DNA of 64,000 bases from Flammeovirga yaeyamensis (GCF_018736045.1 NZ_CP076133.1:1488001-1552000); one strand, 5' to 3'; positions 26,020-34,836 are shown, counted from the stretch's first letter. Program-made: numbers and translations. The notes: generated by a model from the letters alone, not told the origin.

Positions 26020-27165
26020 ATGAAATCAAGACTTTGGTTTACCATTCTCTTTCTAAACTGTATTGCAAATTTATTAGCTCAGGAAAAAGTTCAGCAAGAT
26101 TCATTAAAAGATAAAAACTTTGTCGATAAACTAATTGATATTGTCACTTATGATTCTAAGTCTTTTTCAATGACTACTTATCCTTTAGGGGGGTATAGTG
26201 AACAATTTGGCTTTATGATAGGTGCAATGCCTGTATTTACTTTTGCTAAAAGTGAAAGTAACAATAATGACAAATATAAAAGACCTACCACTTTAATTCC
26301 TTCAATTTTAGTTTCTTCAAAAGGTTTATTTTCTACAAAGGCAAGTTTAATTTTTTATGGTAAAGAGCACTTGAACCTTCAAATAGATGGTATATATCAA
26401 TATGTACCTTTTAATTACTATGGTGTAAATGAACTAACACCAGCAGATACAGTTTCTTTTTTTAATCGTCAGTTTGCAAGTTTTGGTGAAGCAACTTACG
26501 AGATGAATGATATTTATTTTTTAGGTTTTAGGTATGATATCCAATACAATAAATTAGAAGATTTTGATCAGATAATAAATGAAAATAATATTATTGGTTT
26601 AAATGGAGGTTTTAATTTTGGAATTGGCCCTACATTTAAAATAGATAACAGAAACGATGTGAATTATCCATCAAAAGGACAATTACTTTCTGTTGCACTA
26701 AGTTTCTATCCTAAATTTCTTGGGAATGATTATCATTTCTCTCATTTTTTTATTGAGTATAGTAAATTTTTTAAAATACGATCTGATAAAAATATTCTAG
26801 GTTTTTTTGCTGCATTTCATGCTCAAGAAGGGGATGTCCCATTTTATTATTTAAATAAGTTGGGAGGAAGTAAAAGAATGAGGAATATCGTTCATCCTCT
26901 ACGATTCATTGACAAAAACTATTATATGACACAGTTAGAGTACCGACGTCATTTATTCTGGCGATTGGGTATGGTACTTTATGGAGGAGTGGGTAATGTG
27001 TATGGAAGTAAAGGGACTTCTGCTTTTGAAAATGTAAAATACTGTGTTGGTTCTGGTTTTCGATTCCAATTAGTTGATGGTGTGAAAGTGAATTTCCGTT
27101 TTGATTATGCCATAGGGAATTATGATCAACAAGGATTTTGGATTACTCGTAGAGAAGCTTTTTAA
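26020..27165 (+). CDS. Omp85/BamA-like surface-antigen barrel without POTRA domains
   Basis: 381 residues with a signal peptide (1-20, NLLAQ). The remainder is one barrel domain like the C-terminal bacterial surface antigen (D15) domain: GIGPTFKIDNRNDVNYPSKG, then FYYLNKLGGSKRMRN and YYMTQLEYRRHLFWRLGMVLY, with the usual aromatic C-terminal end. Family members normally carry N-terminal POTRA domains; only about 40 residues precede the barrel here. It follows the caspase operon in the same direction after 116 bp, so it may be co-regulated and provide an outer-membrane passage or anchor for the exported caspases, but a separate promoter is possible. Confidence 0.8.
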   Translation: MKSRLWFTILFLNCIANLLAQEKVQQDSLKDKNFVDKLIDIVTYDSKSFSMTTYPLGGYSEQFGFMIGAMPVFTFAKSESNNNDKYKRPTTLIPSILVSSKGLFSTKASLIFYGKEHLNLQIDGIYQYVPFNYYGVNELTPADTVSFFNRQFASFGEATYEMNDIYFLGFRYDIQYNKLEDFDQIINENNIIGLNGGFNFGIGPTFKIDNRNDVNYPSKGQLLSVALSFYPKFLGNDYHFSHFFIEYSKFFKIRSDKNILGFFAAFHAQEGDVPFYYLNKLGGSKRMRNIVHPLRFIDKNYYMTQLEYRRHLFWRLGMVLYGGVGNVYGSKGTSAFENVKYCVGSGFRFQLVDGVKVNFRFDYAIGNYDQQGFWITRREAF

Positions 27166-27477
27166 TTTTAATCAAAATGTTTTTTTGTAATAATTTACTT
27201 TACCTAATAATCTTACATGGAATTTTAAGCTAAGATTTTTGTTTAGATAATACAATAAATGGCCTTTTTGACTAAATCAAACAAGTATATCATGTAATTA
27301 TTAATGATTTCTTTTCAGAATAGAGGTATGTAATATATTCAACCATATGTTTACAAGTGTTAATATCTTGAATTTTTAATCACCAATTACGTTTAATTAT
27401 ATGAAAGCAAAGTAAAAATTACATTGTAAGTATAACTCTCAAAAATCCTTACTATCATTTTGTAAACTTCTACTGTT
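27166..27477. other. AT-rich intergenic region
   Basis: 312 bases between the Omp85-like gene and a small lipoprotein gene. I see no open frame, no strong hairpin and no convincing promoter pair. A -7-like TCATTTTG lies shortly before the lipoprotein ATG but lacks a TTG at the right distance. Confidence 0.4.
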
Positions 27478-27648
27478 ATGAAAAAGCTACTTGTAACTAT
27501 TATTGTTGGAACGTCAATTTTATTTGCTTCTTGTACACCAAAAGCAGATCCGCTTCCATATTTACCAAAAAAACAAATCAATGAGTTTTTTGTAGAACAT
27601 GATATTCAATTAGATACTACGTCTGTAAGCATTCCAGTAGGAGAATAA
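27478..27648 (+). CDS. Small lipoprotein, 56 residues
   Basis: ATG at 27478, TAA at 27646-27648. The product begins MKKLLVTIIVGTSILFASCT: a basic start, a hydrophobic core and a perfect lipobox (LFASC, Cys19). The mature part of about 38 residues starts TPKADPLPYLPKKQ and ends SVSIPVGE. It is too short to match a family. A strong terminator 20 bp downstream supports a real transcribed gene. Likely a lipid-anchored envelope protein; the role is unknown. Confidence 0.7.
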   Translation: MKKLLVTIIVGTSILFASCTPKADPLPYLPKKQINEFFVEHDIQLDTTSVSIPVGE

Positions 27649-27666
27649 GTTTATTAGACAGTAACC

Positions 27667-27706
27667 AAAAAAAGCAGATCTTAGATTTCTAAGGTCTGCT
27701 TTTTTC
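27667..27706. terminator. Bidirectional terminator
   Basis: Long near-perfect hairpin centred on 27686-27687: GCAGA-T-CTTAGA pairs with TCTAAG-G-TCTGC, with A and T runs on either side. It separates the small lipoprotein gene (+) from the convergent DUF1684 gene (-). Confidence 0.88.
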
Positions 27707-27715
27707 ATTTCAAAA

Positions 27716-28321
27716 CTAATTGGCTTTCTTTGGCGATTTAATCCCAGCCTTTATTTCAGTATTTAAAAAATTATCTTGAGGAGGAATAGGGCATGAATAA
27801 CCTTCTGTGTATGCACAGTATGGATTATATGCTTTATTAAAATCTACAACAATGGTTTTCCCTTTTGGTATACTTAGATCAATATATCTTCCAGCCCCAT
27901 AAGTCGTATTACCATTCGTTTGATCCATGAATGGTAAAAACAAATAATCTTTATATTCATCGCTTTTCTTTAATCTTTCACTCTGATAAACATTTAGTTT
28001 AAATGTCTCTCCATTGATTTCAAACGACAGCGTTCCATATTTTTTATATTGTGCCATTCTTGATGTGGATGTTTTCATCCCAAAAACTTTGCCTTTATCT
28101 TTCTTGAATTTGGCGATAACTCTATAGTTTAGGTCAATTGGGAAAAATTCATGCCCTTGAAATTCTTTCAGCTTTTCCCCTTTTAAAGGAGAATGATCTG
28201 GGTCTTTATAATCAGCTGTAAGTTTAGCTTGAAACTCTTTTACTTCATCAATCTCTTTATTTTGAGAAAAAATTGCATTGATAAAAATAAAAGAGAATAC
28301 AATTGTGGGAATTAGTTTCAT
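27716..28321 (-). CDS. DUF1684 family exported protein
   Basis: 201 residues with a signal peptide (1-19, NAIFSQ). The remainder carries the DUF1684 hallmarks: DHSPLKGEKLKEFQGHEFFP, then GRYIDLSIPKG, VVDFNKAYNPYCAY, CPIPPQDNFLNTEIKAGIK. Conserved Tyr/Asn/Cys/Pro residues near the C-terminus suggest a catalytic or binding site, but the family function is not established. Single gene with its own terminator. Probably periplasmic. Confidence 0.88.
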   Translation of the reverse strand: MKLIPTIVFSFIFINAIFSQNKEIDEVKEFQAKLTADYKDPDHSPLKGEKLKEFQGHEFFPIDLNYRVIAKFKKDKGKVFGMKTSTSRMAQYKKYGTLSFEINGETFKLNVYQSERLKKSDEYKDYLFLPFMDQTNGNTTYGAGRYIDLSIPKGKTIVVDFNKAYNPYCAYTEGYSCPIPPQDNFLNTEIKAGIKSPKKAN

Positions 28322-28423
28322 GGAATAGAAGTTTAATTGTAAGTCGAAAAAATGTAGATAGATGATTTTTGATAAAAATTATTCTATCAATGTTTAATAT
28401 GGCTTCAATTTAATTGATTTAGA

Positions 28424-29248
28424 TCAAATGGGAAAGCGACCACCAATCTGAATGGCTTGTTGATTGTAAAAAAAGTGTTGTTCAGCTTTATCATTTTTAT
28501 TTGTAGTTGATCGAATATCGGGCATATGTACAAAGCCAAGTTTTAAATCACCTTGTATAAATACATAATCAAAAAATAGGAGGTTAAGCCCAACATTTAC
28601 ATCCAACCCATATCCTGATAAATGAAAAGTATCATTTCTTTCTTTACCCAAAAGCTTTGAATTCGTTTTGGGTAAATGAATACCAGCACTAAAACCTTCA
28701 GTAACATTAACTCCAATGTTGGGGCCATTAATTTTTTTGAAATTAAAGAGCTGATCAAATCTATTCAGACCGAAATAAAGATAATTTAAACCATCTGTAT
28801 GTTCGAAGGTGAGGAAGTCTTGAGAAAGCTGAATGGCTTCATTGGTATATACATCATCATAAGGAGTTCCTTCGTTAATTAAACCATTGATGTAAACGTC
28901 TTGATTTTGAATCATAACATATTTCATATGATCGACTCCAAATGAAACATTCCAATGTTCATTAAAGAAATACGATATTTTAAAATTATATTGAGGAGTA
29001 GTGAAATGAACAAAGTAAGCATTAAAATCAAATTCAGTAGGGCGGTGTGTAGCCATTACATCTTTTAATGTAAAATCGTGTCCTTTACCTTTAAATCTGA
29101 TATCCGAATCAGAGTATGAGGACCAATTCCATCCCCATGAAATAGTCAATGCTTTATTTTTGAATGGTTTTATTTCTTCAGAGTTCTGAGCATTTACAGT
29201 AATACAGAAAAAGCAAAAAGTAAGGTTTAACGTAATCGTTTTTAGCAT
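28424..29248 (-). CDS. Outer-membrane beta-barrel-like hypothetical protein
   Basis: 274 residues with a signal peptide (1-20, ITVNAQ). Many alternating strands (LTISWGWNWSSYSDSDIRF, YNFKISYFFNEHWNVSFGVD, LNLLFFDYVFIQGDLKLGF) and the C-terminal QQAIQIGGRFPI suggest a small outer-membrane barrel. I do not recognise a named family. Single gene on the minus strand, divergent from the 2Fe-2S gene; a 9-bp inverted repeat lies in the gap between them. Confidence 0.7.
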   Translation of the reverse strand: MLKTITLNLTFCFFCITVNAQNSEEIKPFKNKALTISWGWNWSSYSDSDIRFKGKGHDFTLKDVMATHRPTEFDFNAYFVHFTTPQYNFKISYFFNEHWNVSFGVDHMKYVMIQNQDVYINGLINEGTPYDDVYTNEAIQLSQDFLTFEHTDGLNYLYFGLNRFDQLFNFKKINGPNIGVNVTEGFSAGIHLPKTNSKLLGKERNDTFHLSGYGLDVNVGLNLLFFDYVFIQGDLKLGFVHMPDIRSTTNKNDKAEQHFFYNQQAIQIGGRFPI

Positions 29249-29334
29249 ACACCAATAGTTAATTATAAGTAAGTCATAGTTAATTTATAGTAAATCAATT
29301 TAATAAGCTAAATAATGATATTGTTCTATGGATT

Positions 29335-29380
29335 GAACTTATACTATTTCAACGAATCATTTATTTATTAATATAAGTTC
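29335..29380. repeat. Inverted repeat in divergent intergenic region
   Basis: GAACTTATA (29335-29343) and TATAAGTTC (29372-29380), a perfect 9-bp inverted repeat with a 28-base spacer. It lies between a barrel gene (-) and the 2Fe-2S gene (+). Operator or small hairpin; no T run. Confidence 0.3.
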
Positions 29381-29479
29381 CATGGATGTAGATCTTAGAA
29401 AACACATCATTGAATTTTAATCTTATAAAAAGATCCATAATTTCACGAAAATTTTTATTCAGAATGTATCAAAGCCTCA

Positions 29480-29779
29480 ATGATTATTAAAGTTGACAAT
29501 AAAGAATATGATCGACATGAAAGGGATAAAACCCTGTTAGATTTATTAAAAAGGAATAAATTGAGTATTACACATCCTTGTTATAAGACAATGAGAAAAT
29601 ATGGAACATGTAATTCTTGTTTAATTGAAGTGGATGGTGAACAAAAATTATCTTGTGGCATCCCACCTGAAGAGGAGCTAAATTATATTCTTGATAGAGA
29701 AGATCTAAAGGAAGCTAGAAAAAAGAAAGCAAGAGAATTTAAAGAACACTTAGATAAGATGAAAAGACTTTTTGGTTAA
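29480..29779 (+). CDS. Small 2Fe-2S ferredoxin-fold protein
   Basis: 99 residues. Residues 1-70 look like the ferredoxin domain at the N-terminus of NuoG, formate dehydrogenase and similar subunits: IIKVDNKEYDRHERDKTLLD, then HPCYKTMRKYGTCNSCLIEV and KLSCGIPP. The four cysteines follow the C-x11-C-x2-C-x11-C spacing expected for a 2Fe-2S site. A basic helical tail (ARKKKAREFKEHLDKMKRLF) replaces the large catalytic part. It probably acts as an isolated electron carrier or regulatory iron-sulphur protein. Its partner is not visible. Confidence 0.78.
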   Translation: MIIKVDNKEYDRHERDKTLLDLLKRNKLSITHPCYKTMRKYGTCNSCLIEVDGEQKLSCGIPPEEELNYILDREDLKEARKKKAREFKEHLDKMKRLFG

Positions 29780-29908
29780 AGTCAATTTTGATGTTTTTGT
29801 GTAACTACTATTTTATTTTATGTAACTCATCGGGTGTGGATATTTGGACATTTGTATTATTGGTTATGGCAACCAACAAACAAAAAATCAAAATATAAAT
29901 TCTACACT

Positions 29909-30502
29909 ATGGAAATCTATTTTCAAGGAATTCTGACCATTTTCTCATTAGTTAATCCTGTAATATGTTCTCAAATTTTTGGAAGTATCGAAAGAGGAAG
30001 ATCTTATCAGCATAAACTGAAAGATCTTACAGAATCTATACTCACAATAGGTTTTATATTAGCTATTTCAGCATTGTTAGGATCAAAATTATTACACCTT
30101 TTAGGTATTAGTTTAAACGCTTTTCAGGTAGCTGGAGGATTAGTGTTAATGAGTATTGGATTTAGAATGTTGAATAAAAAAACAGAAAATTCAACAGAGG
30201 AAAAGGAAAAAAACTTAATGCCTTTTATACTTTTTGCTGCTAGCCCTGGAACCATTACAGGTGTGATTACTTTAGCCATTTCTCAATCAGAAGATCATTT
30301 TCCTAGTGTAGCACTTATTTCAATTTTATGTGTATTGATAGTCTCTTGGATAATTATCGCTTTACTTTCTAAAGGTGATAATACAAAACCATCAAAGACA
30401 AGTCAGATTACTACACCATTTATGGGGTTAATCATTATTGCCATGGGAATTCAATTTATCCTTGAAGGGATTTTACAATTCTCTGAATATTTTAATGTGT
30501 AA
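29909..30502 (+). CDS. MarC-family integral membrane protein
   Basis: 197 residues from the ATG at 29909, chosen over an upstream GTG because it places the first helix at the start as in the family, which is about 200 residues long. Six hydrophobic helices are seen. Family-like motifs are FSLVNPVICSQIFGSI near the start, LGISLNAFQVAGGLVLMSIG and FAASPGTITGVITLA. MarC proteins were once linked to antibiotic resistance; the function is now regarded as unknown, perhaps transport. Single gene followed by a bidirectional terminator. Confidence 0.85.
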   Translation: MEIYFQGILTIFSLVNPVICSQIFGSIERGRSYQHKLKDLTESILTIGFILAISALLGSKLLHLLGISLNAFQVAGGLVLMSIGFRMLNKKTENSTEEKEKNLMPFILFAASPGTITGVITLAISQSEDHFPSVALISILCVLIVSWIIIALLSKGDNTKPSKTSQITTPFMGLIIIAMGIQFILEGILQFSEYFNV

Positions 30503-30536
30503 ATAGATTAGTTTTAGTTATAAATATAGATTAGGT

Positions 30537-30567
30537 AAAAAGGCTACCTTTTTGAGGTAGCCTTTAT
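30537..30567. terminator. Bidirectional terminator
   Basis: Perfect 11-bp stem AAAGGCTACCT (30539-30549) and AGGTAGCCTTT (30555-30565) with a 5-base loop, between the MarC gene (+) and the convergent TonB-dependent receptor gene (-). Confidence 0.85.
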
Positions 30568-30572
30568 CTATA

Positions 30573-33161
30573 TTAGAACTCTTGAGCTCCAAATTCTGAT
30601 TTCACCTTCTTCGATTTATTTTTCGAACTATTAAAGTTATAAGTGATATTGATGATCAATTGATCCACTTCGTAGACATAATTTGTTGTAGTATAAAATT
30701 GTTGTCTTTGAGAGGTTCCGTTGGTCAATAGAGCATTATAATCTCCACTTGTAGTAATTCTTTGCTCATTCGTATTTAACATACCCATATCCATATTCAG
30801 CCATTGAAAATTTACAGCCAATCTTTTGTCTAAGAATGTCTTTTTTATGGAAAGGTTAGGAGAGTAGAATCGAGAATCTCTACCTTGGGCGGTTACTCTT
30901 TCCGATAAATAATTAAATGAGAAATTAGTACTTAATGTCTTTGTGATATCAAAGGTTGTGTTAATATTAAAGCTATACTGCCAAGCTTTTGTATCCACAG
31001 GAATACTTATTAACCAATCGTTATCTGTATCATTATAATTAAATTGACCTTTAATATGTTGATGATAAACATTACCTCCAGCATAAAAGTCCCACCACTT
31101 TGTTAATTTTAATGAAGTCCCTAGCTCAAAACCAAATACTTTACTATTCCCTACATTAGTATAGATACGGTTTAAAACAGAATCACTATCAAATGTATTT
31201 GTTCTATTAATCAAGTTTTCTGTATTTCTAAAGTAAGCGGTAGCAAAGATACTATGGTCACCAATTTCTTGAGTGGCACCTAATTCAACTAAATCAATAA
31301 ATTCAGGTAAAAGATCCGCATCACCTTGTTCTAGTGTTTCTGAATGTTCTTTTTCTTTAAATGGATTCATTTTAAAAGTAGTCGTTCTTTCCACTCTTTT
31401 ACTGTAGGCTGTTTTTAAGGCAAATCCATCATTTACTTTATATTGTAAATTTGCTGATGGGAATAATTTGAAGTAATCATATTTCTTTATTTCCCTTTGA
31501 TTTTCAGGTTGTAACTGACCATTTTCATAGCCCAAGAAGTCAACTTGACGATCCATATACTCTGTACGAACACCTACACCATACGTCCAATCGCCCTTTT
31601 CTCCAGCCAATTGCCCATAGGCTGAGTGAATATTTCTCTTTAGGTTTAAGTTAGACGAATAGTTGTCTACAACTTCCCAATTACCAGTAGGTTTACCATC
31701 AGTAAGATTTTCTCTTTCATATAAGAAATCACCTTTATGATCTAATGTTCTGAATTGATATCCCACTTCGAACTGACCTAATTTTGATGGTTTGAAACTA
31801 TAATCAAGATTAGCACGGAAACCATTTAAAGGATTCTCGTTAGTGTTTCTTTCTCTTAAGTAGAAGAAATTCTGATTTTCTGGAGTTGAGAAATTATCTC
31901 TTTGGTTGTCGTTAAATGTTGGACCACCTAATAAAGTATATTCATACAAAACTGATGCTTTGATTTTTGAACCATTATTAAATCGGTGATCAAAATCGAA
32001 ACTAGAAACAAAGAAATCGGATTGTCTATTTCTAGAGTTATGGTTGTAATACTGAAAAGGAGTAGGGTCACCTTCAAAACGATTATCATTATAATAAATA
32101 TCTGCAAGTCTTGTTTTATCTCTAATACCACCCATAGCAGCAAAATGTAGAGAGGTATTTTTAGTTGCATCATATCCTAATGATAAGTTCGCTGAATAGT
32201 TTTCTTCCACATAAGAGCGTTCTCCATCAGAAGGGAATCTGAACTTTGGATAATCATCAATTTGAGTCCACACATCACCTTCACGGCGACCTGTTTTATC
32301 ATTTCTTTGATAAGAACCTCCAATAGCCCAATTCAATTTATTTTTTTGTTGAGCAATAGTAAAGTCACCACCATATCTTAGAGGCATTTTTGCATTGTCA
32401 TAAGGTTCTACGCTAGGTAAACCAACTCTTACATTTACTTGAGCAAAAAGGTTATCAGTCGCACCTTTAGTAGTGATAATATTGATAATTCCTGCTTTTC
32501 CTTCTGAATCGTATTTAGCTGAAGGAGCAGTAATTACCTCTACATTCTTGATAGAATTGGCAGGCAATTGATTCAAAATAGTCGCGGCATTAGTTTGTAT
32601 GGGTTTACCATTAAGTAAAACCACAAATCCTGATGTACCTCTTACAGATAAATCGCCTTCAGCATTAATACTTACAGAAGGCATATTTTTTAGAACATCA
32701 GTAGCAGTACCACCCGCAGCTGCTTCAAATTTAGTGGCATCATATACTTGTCGATCAACTTTAGTGACTGCAGTTAACTGTTCGCCTTTGATCTCAATTT
32801 CTTGAAGCATTTGATTATCTTCTTTTAGATAAATAGTTCCAAGATTTAAAGGCTGACCATCGATTTGAATGTTTTCTTTCACAAAAGTTTCGAATCCCAT
32901 AAAGGCCACAGTTAATTTGTAAGTGCCTTTTTTAAGCTTGTTGATATTAAAAATACCTTCCGTTTGAGTAACTACTCCAGTGATCAGTTTTTCGTTCTCT
33001 TGATTGTATAACGCAACAGTTGCGTATTCAATAGCATTCTTGTTACTATTTTCAAGTACTTTACCTGTGATAGTATTCTGAGCTTGAAGTAAGTTCGTAG
33101 AGATAATAATAAGTGTCACAATTGAGGCTAAATAGCCTACACATTTGGATAATAAATTCAT
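30573..33161 (-). CDS. TonB-dependent receptor-like outer-membrane barrel protein with carboxypeptidase-regulatory domain
   Basis: 862 residues. Signal peptide at 1-27 (NLLQAQ), carboxypeptidase-regulatory-like domain at about 28-115 (ITGKVLENSNKNAIEYATVA), plug at about 130-230 (TDVLKNMPSVSINAEGDLSV, then RGTSGFVVLLNGKPIQTNA and IKNVEVITAPSAKYDSEGKA), and a barrel to the end of the type called outer membrane beta-barrel family protein. These receptors import large substrates using TonB energy; the ligand is not predictable and no SusD partner is adjacent. A -7-like box, TAATTTTG, is found on the minus strand at 33208-33215, without a clear -33 element. Confidence 0.92.
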   Translation of the reverse strand: MNLLSKCVGYLASIVTLIIISTNLLQAQNTITGKVLENSNKNAIEYATVALYNQENEKLITGVVTQTEGIFNINKLKKGTYKLTVAFMGFETFVKENIQIDGQPLNLGTIYLKEDNQMLQEIEIKGEQLTAVTKVDRQVYDATKFEAAAGGTATDVLKNMPSVSINAEGDLSVRGTSGFVVLLNGKPIQTNAATILNQLPANSIKNVEVITAPSAKYDSEGKAGIINIITTKGATDNLFAQVNVRVGLPSVEPYDNAKMPLRYGGDFTIAQQKNKLNWAIGGSYQRNDKTGRREGDVWTQIDDYPKFRFPSDGERSYVEENYSANLSLGYDATKNTSLHFAAMGGIRDKTRLADIYYNDNRFEGDPTPFQYYNHNSRNRQSDFFVSSFDFDHRFNNGSKIKASVLYEYTLLGGPTFNDNQRDNFSTPENQNFFYLRERNTNENPLNGFRANLDYSFKPSKLGQFEVGYQFRTLDHKGDFLYERENLTDGKPTGNWEVVDNYSSNLNLKRNIHSAYGQLAGEKGDWTYGVGVRTEYMDRQVDFLGYENGQLQPENQREIKKYDYFKLFPSANLQYKVNDGFALKTAYSKRVERTTTFKMNPFKEKEHSETLEQGDADLLPEFIDLVELGATQEIGDHSIFATAYFRNTENLINRTNTFDSDSVLNRIYTNVGNSKVFGFELGTSLKLTKWWDFYAGGNVYHQHIKGQFNYNDTDNDWLISIPVDTKAWQYSFNINTTFDITKTLSTNFSFNYLSERVTAQGRDSRFYSPNLSIKKTFLDKRLAVNFQWLNMDMGMLNTNEQRITTSGDYNALLTNGTSQRQQFYTTTNYVYEVDQLIINITYNFNSSKNKSKKVKSEFGAQEF

Positions 33162-33278
33162 TTTCTTGGTTTGAATGAATAAGATTGTCGATAATTTGTT
33201 AGCGTGACAAAATTAGGAAAGTGAATTGATAAAGTGTGGTATATTTGAAAATAATGTCAATTATTGATAGTACTTTTT

Positions 33279-33307
33279 AAAAAAGGCAAACAAAAGTGTT
33301 TGCCTTT
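33279..33307 (-). terminator. Terminator of the gene at 33378-34046
   Basis: Perfect stem AAAGGCAAACA (33282-33292) and TGTTTGCCTTT (33297-33307) with a 4-base loop. On the minus strand a T run follows. It lies about 70 bases downstream of the stop at 33378. Confidence 0.75.
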
Positions 33308-33377
33308 ACTTAGGTAATTGTAGTATAAAACAAATCGTCAAAAAATATCTTTTTTGAATACTGTGTAATGATTATAA

Positions 33378-34046
33378 TTAATTTAACCTTACTGAAAGTC
33401 TTAATCGCAATAAAGGGAACCAAGTATAATCTTTCATATTGGATTCCATTTTTTGTTCTTGACTCGACATATCAGTGAATAATTCAGTACCATAGAATTT
33501 GATATTGGGATTTCCTAAATAGTATGTCCCCATATCAAGCCCAAATCCAATTCTTTTCTTTGGAACTGCACGACCTAAACCTATACCTAGATAGGGTGAA
33601 AGTTGATTCCATTCCGATTCAAATCTAATCTCACCAATATCATCAGGTGTTAAAGTACGTACGCCTAAAGTAATAGGTTCTGTATAACTACTTATAAGTT
33701 GAACACTATTGCTGAACATATATGCTAAACCAGCAACAATTTTAAAACCACTTCCTTTAAAAGGTAAGTATTCGATACGTAAATCAATATTTCTCATATC
33801 AACATTAGCCGTACCTTTCAAGCTTTGGCTATCATAGGTAACTACTTGAGAAAAATTATCGATTTTGAGATAATTAAAGCTTAGACTGCCATTAAAATGT
33901 TCATTTAAATTTCTAGAAACATCAATACCTAATCCGTTAGATCCGCCACTTACACCAATAGCAAATTTATTGGTCTTTGAATAATCTTGGCCATATGAAT
34001 TCAATAGCACGAATAGAAAAGAGAGCAATAATAATAGTTTTCTCAT
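33378..34046 (-). CDS. Outer-membrane beta-barrel hypothetical protein
   Basis: 222 residues with a signal peptide (1-19, NSYGQ). Barrel-like strands follow: KFAIGVSGGSNGLGIDVSRN, then HFNGSLSFNYLKIDNFSQVV, DLRIEYLPFKGSGFKIVAGL, LSPYLGIGLGRAVPKKRIGF and LLRLRLSVRLN at the end. This resembles the OmpW/outer-membrane-protein-beta-barrel group in style, but the family is not certain. Single gene with its own terminator; its upstream region holds two short palindromes. Confidence 0.72.
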   Translation of the reverse strand: MRKLLLLLSFLFVLLNSYGQDYSKTNKFAIGVSGGSNGLGIDVSRNLNEHFNGSLSFNYLKIDNFSQVVTYDSQSLKGTANVDMRNIDLRIEYLPFKGSGFKIVAGLAYMFSNSVQLISSYTEPITLGVRTLTPDDIGEIRFESEWNQLSPYLGIGLGRAVPKKRIGFGLDMGTYYLGNPNIKFYGTELFTDMSSQEQKMESNMKDYTWFPLLRLRLSVRLN

Positions 34047-34100
34047 TTTAATTTAGTTGGGTAAAGGAATGATTAAAACTATTAAACTTTTATGAGATTT

Positions 34101-34192
34101 AAATCCCCCTTTTTAGGGATTTTGCAAAATGTTATGTGATAATACTATATAAATGAATGTATTATACAGATTCAAGTACCCTGATACAGGGT
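34101..34192. repeat. Two short palindromes upstream of the barrel gene
   Basis: AAATCCC/GGGATTT (34101-34107 and 34116-34122) and ACCCTG-ATA-CAGGGT (34178-34192) lie in the region before the minus-strand gene that starts at 34046. They could be operators or leader hairpins. Neither has a T run. Confidence 0.3.
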
Positions 34193-34200
34193 TATATAAT

Positions 34201-34236
34201 AAAAAAATGAGTTTCTTTTAAAGAAACTCATTTTTT
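34201..34236 (-). terminator. Terminator overlapping the end of the gene at 34218
   Basis: Stem TGAGTTTC/GAAACTCA (34208-34215, 34223-34230) with A and T runs outside on both strands. The stop codon of the minus-strand gene (34218-34220) is in the loop, and the last sense codons form part of the stem. Confidence 0.82.
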
Positions 34237-34532
34237 AGAACTATAAATTTTTCTCCTACTACTAACTCATCACTACCTGTTTGTTCTTGATAAATTGTTT
34301 TCAATAAGAATACATCTTCCCAGGTAATATTATTCGGATTTTTTTCTAACACCTGGAATAATCTTCGTGTTAAAGAAAAGAATCCATCTCCATGTAAAAT
34401 AGTCATTTGAATTTGTGAAACCTCAACAGTATGTACTTTCAAGAAGTTTTTATCATCTGAAGAAAGTACAGAAGATTGTGTTGCTATAAAGAATAGGGAA
34501 GTGGTGATGAATTTTAATACAAAGTGTTTCAT
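34218..34532 (-). CDS. Small exported protein, possibly LysM-like
   Basis: 104 residues from the ATG at 34532, which gives a signal-peptide-like start (MKHFVLKFITTSLFFIATQS); the frame is open six codons further upstream. The mature part, ILHGDGFFSLTRRLFQVLEK ... ITWEDVFLLKTIYQEQTGSD, ending LVVGEKFIVLKNEFL, has the spacing of a degenerate LysM domain (GD.f.sltrr ... l.vGekf.vl), a peptidoglycan- or glycan-binding fold. I treat this as a hint only. Single gene with a terminator that overlaps its stop. Confidence 0.6.
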   Translation of the reverse strand: MKHFVLKFITTSLFFIATQSSVLSSDDKNFLKVHTVEVSQIQMTILHGDGFFSLTRRLFQVLEKNPNNITWEDVFLLKTIYQEQTGSDELVVGEKFIVLKNEFL

Positions 34533-34799
34533 AGTTGAAGAATTAGTCATGTTTAATATTGATATTTCAAATATAAAGTAACATTGTTACATAACAAAAT
34601 AAATTGATAAAAAACTGTAAATCAAACAGATAAAATATTAAAATGGTATTTTCTGTAAATATTTGATATTAAAGGAGATAAGATAAGTTATAAAATTCTG
34701 TATTTAACATAACATAAATTATATTATACTATTTGGTATTTTTCGTGATATGTTAATTCTAGAGATAATACAATATTGGAATCAAAAAATAATGATATT

Positions 34800-34830
34800 A
34801 AAAAACCCAACACAAAAATTTGTTGGGTTT
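34800..34830 (-). terminator. Terminator of the 47-residue lipoprotein gene
   Basis: Perfect 10-bp stem AAACCCAACA (34803-34812) and TGTTGGGTTT (34821-34830). On the minus strand it is followed by a T run, 7 bases after the lipoprotein stop. Confidence 0.8.
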
Positions 34831-34836
34831 GATCAT

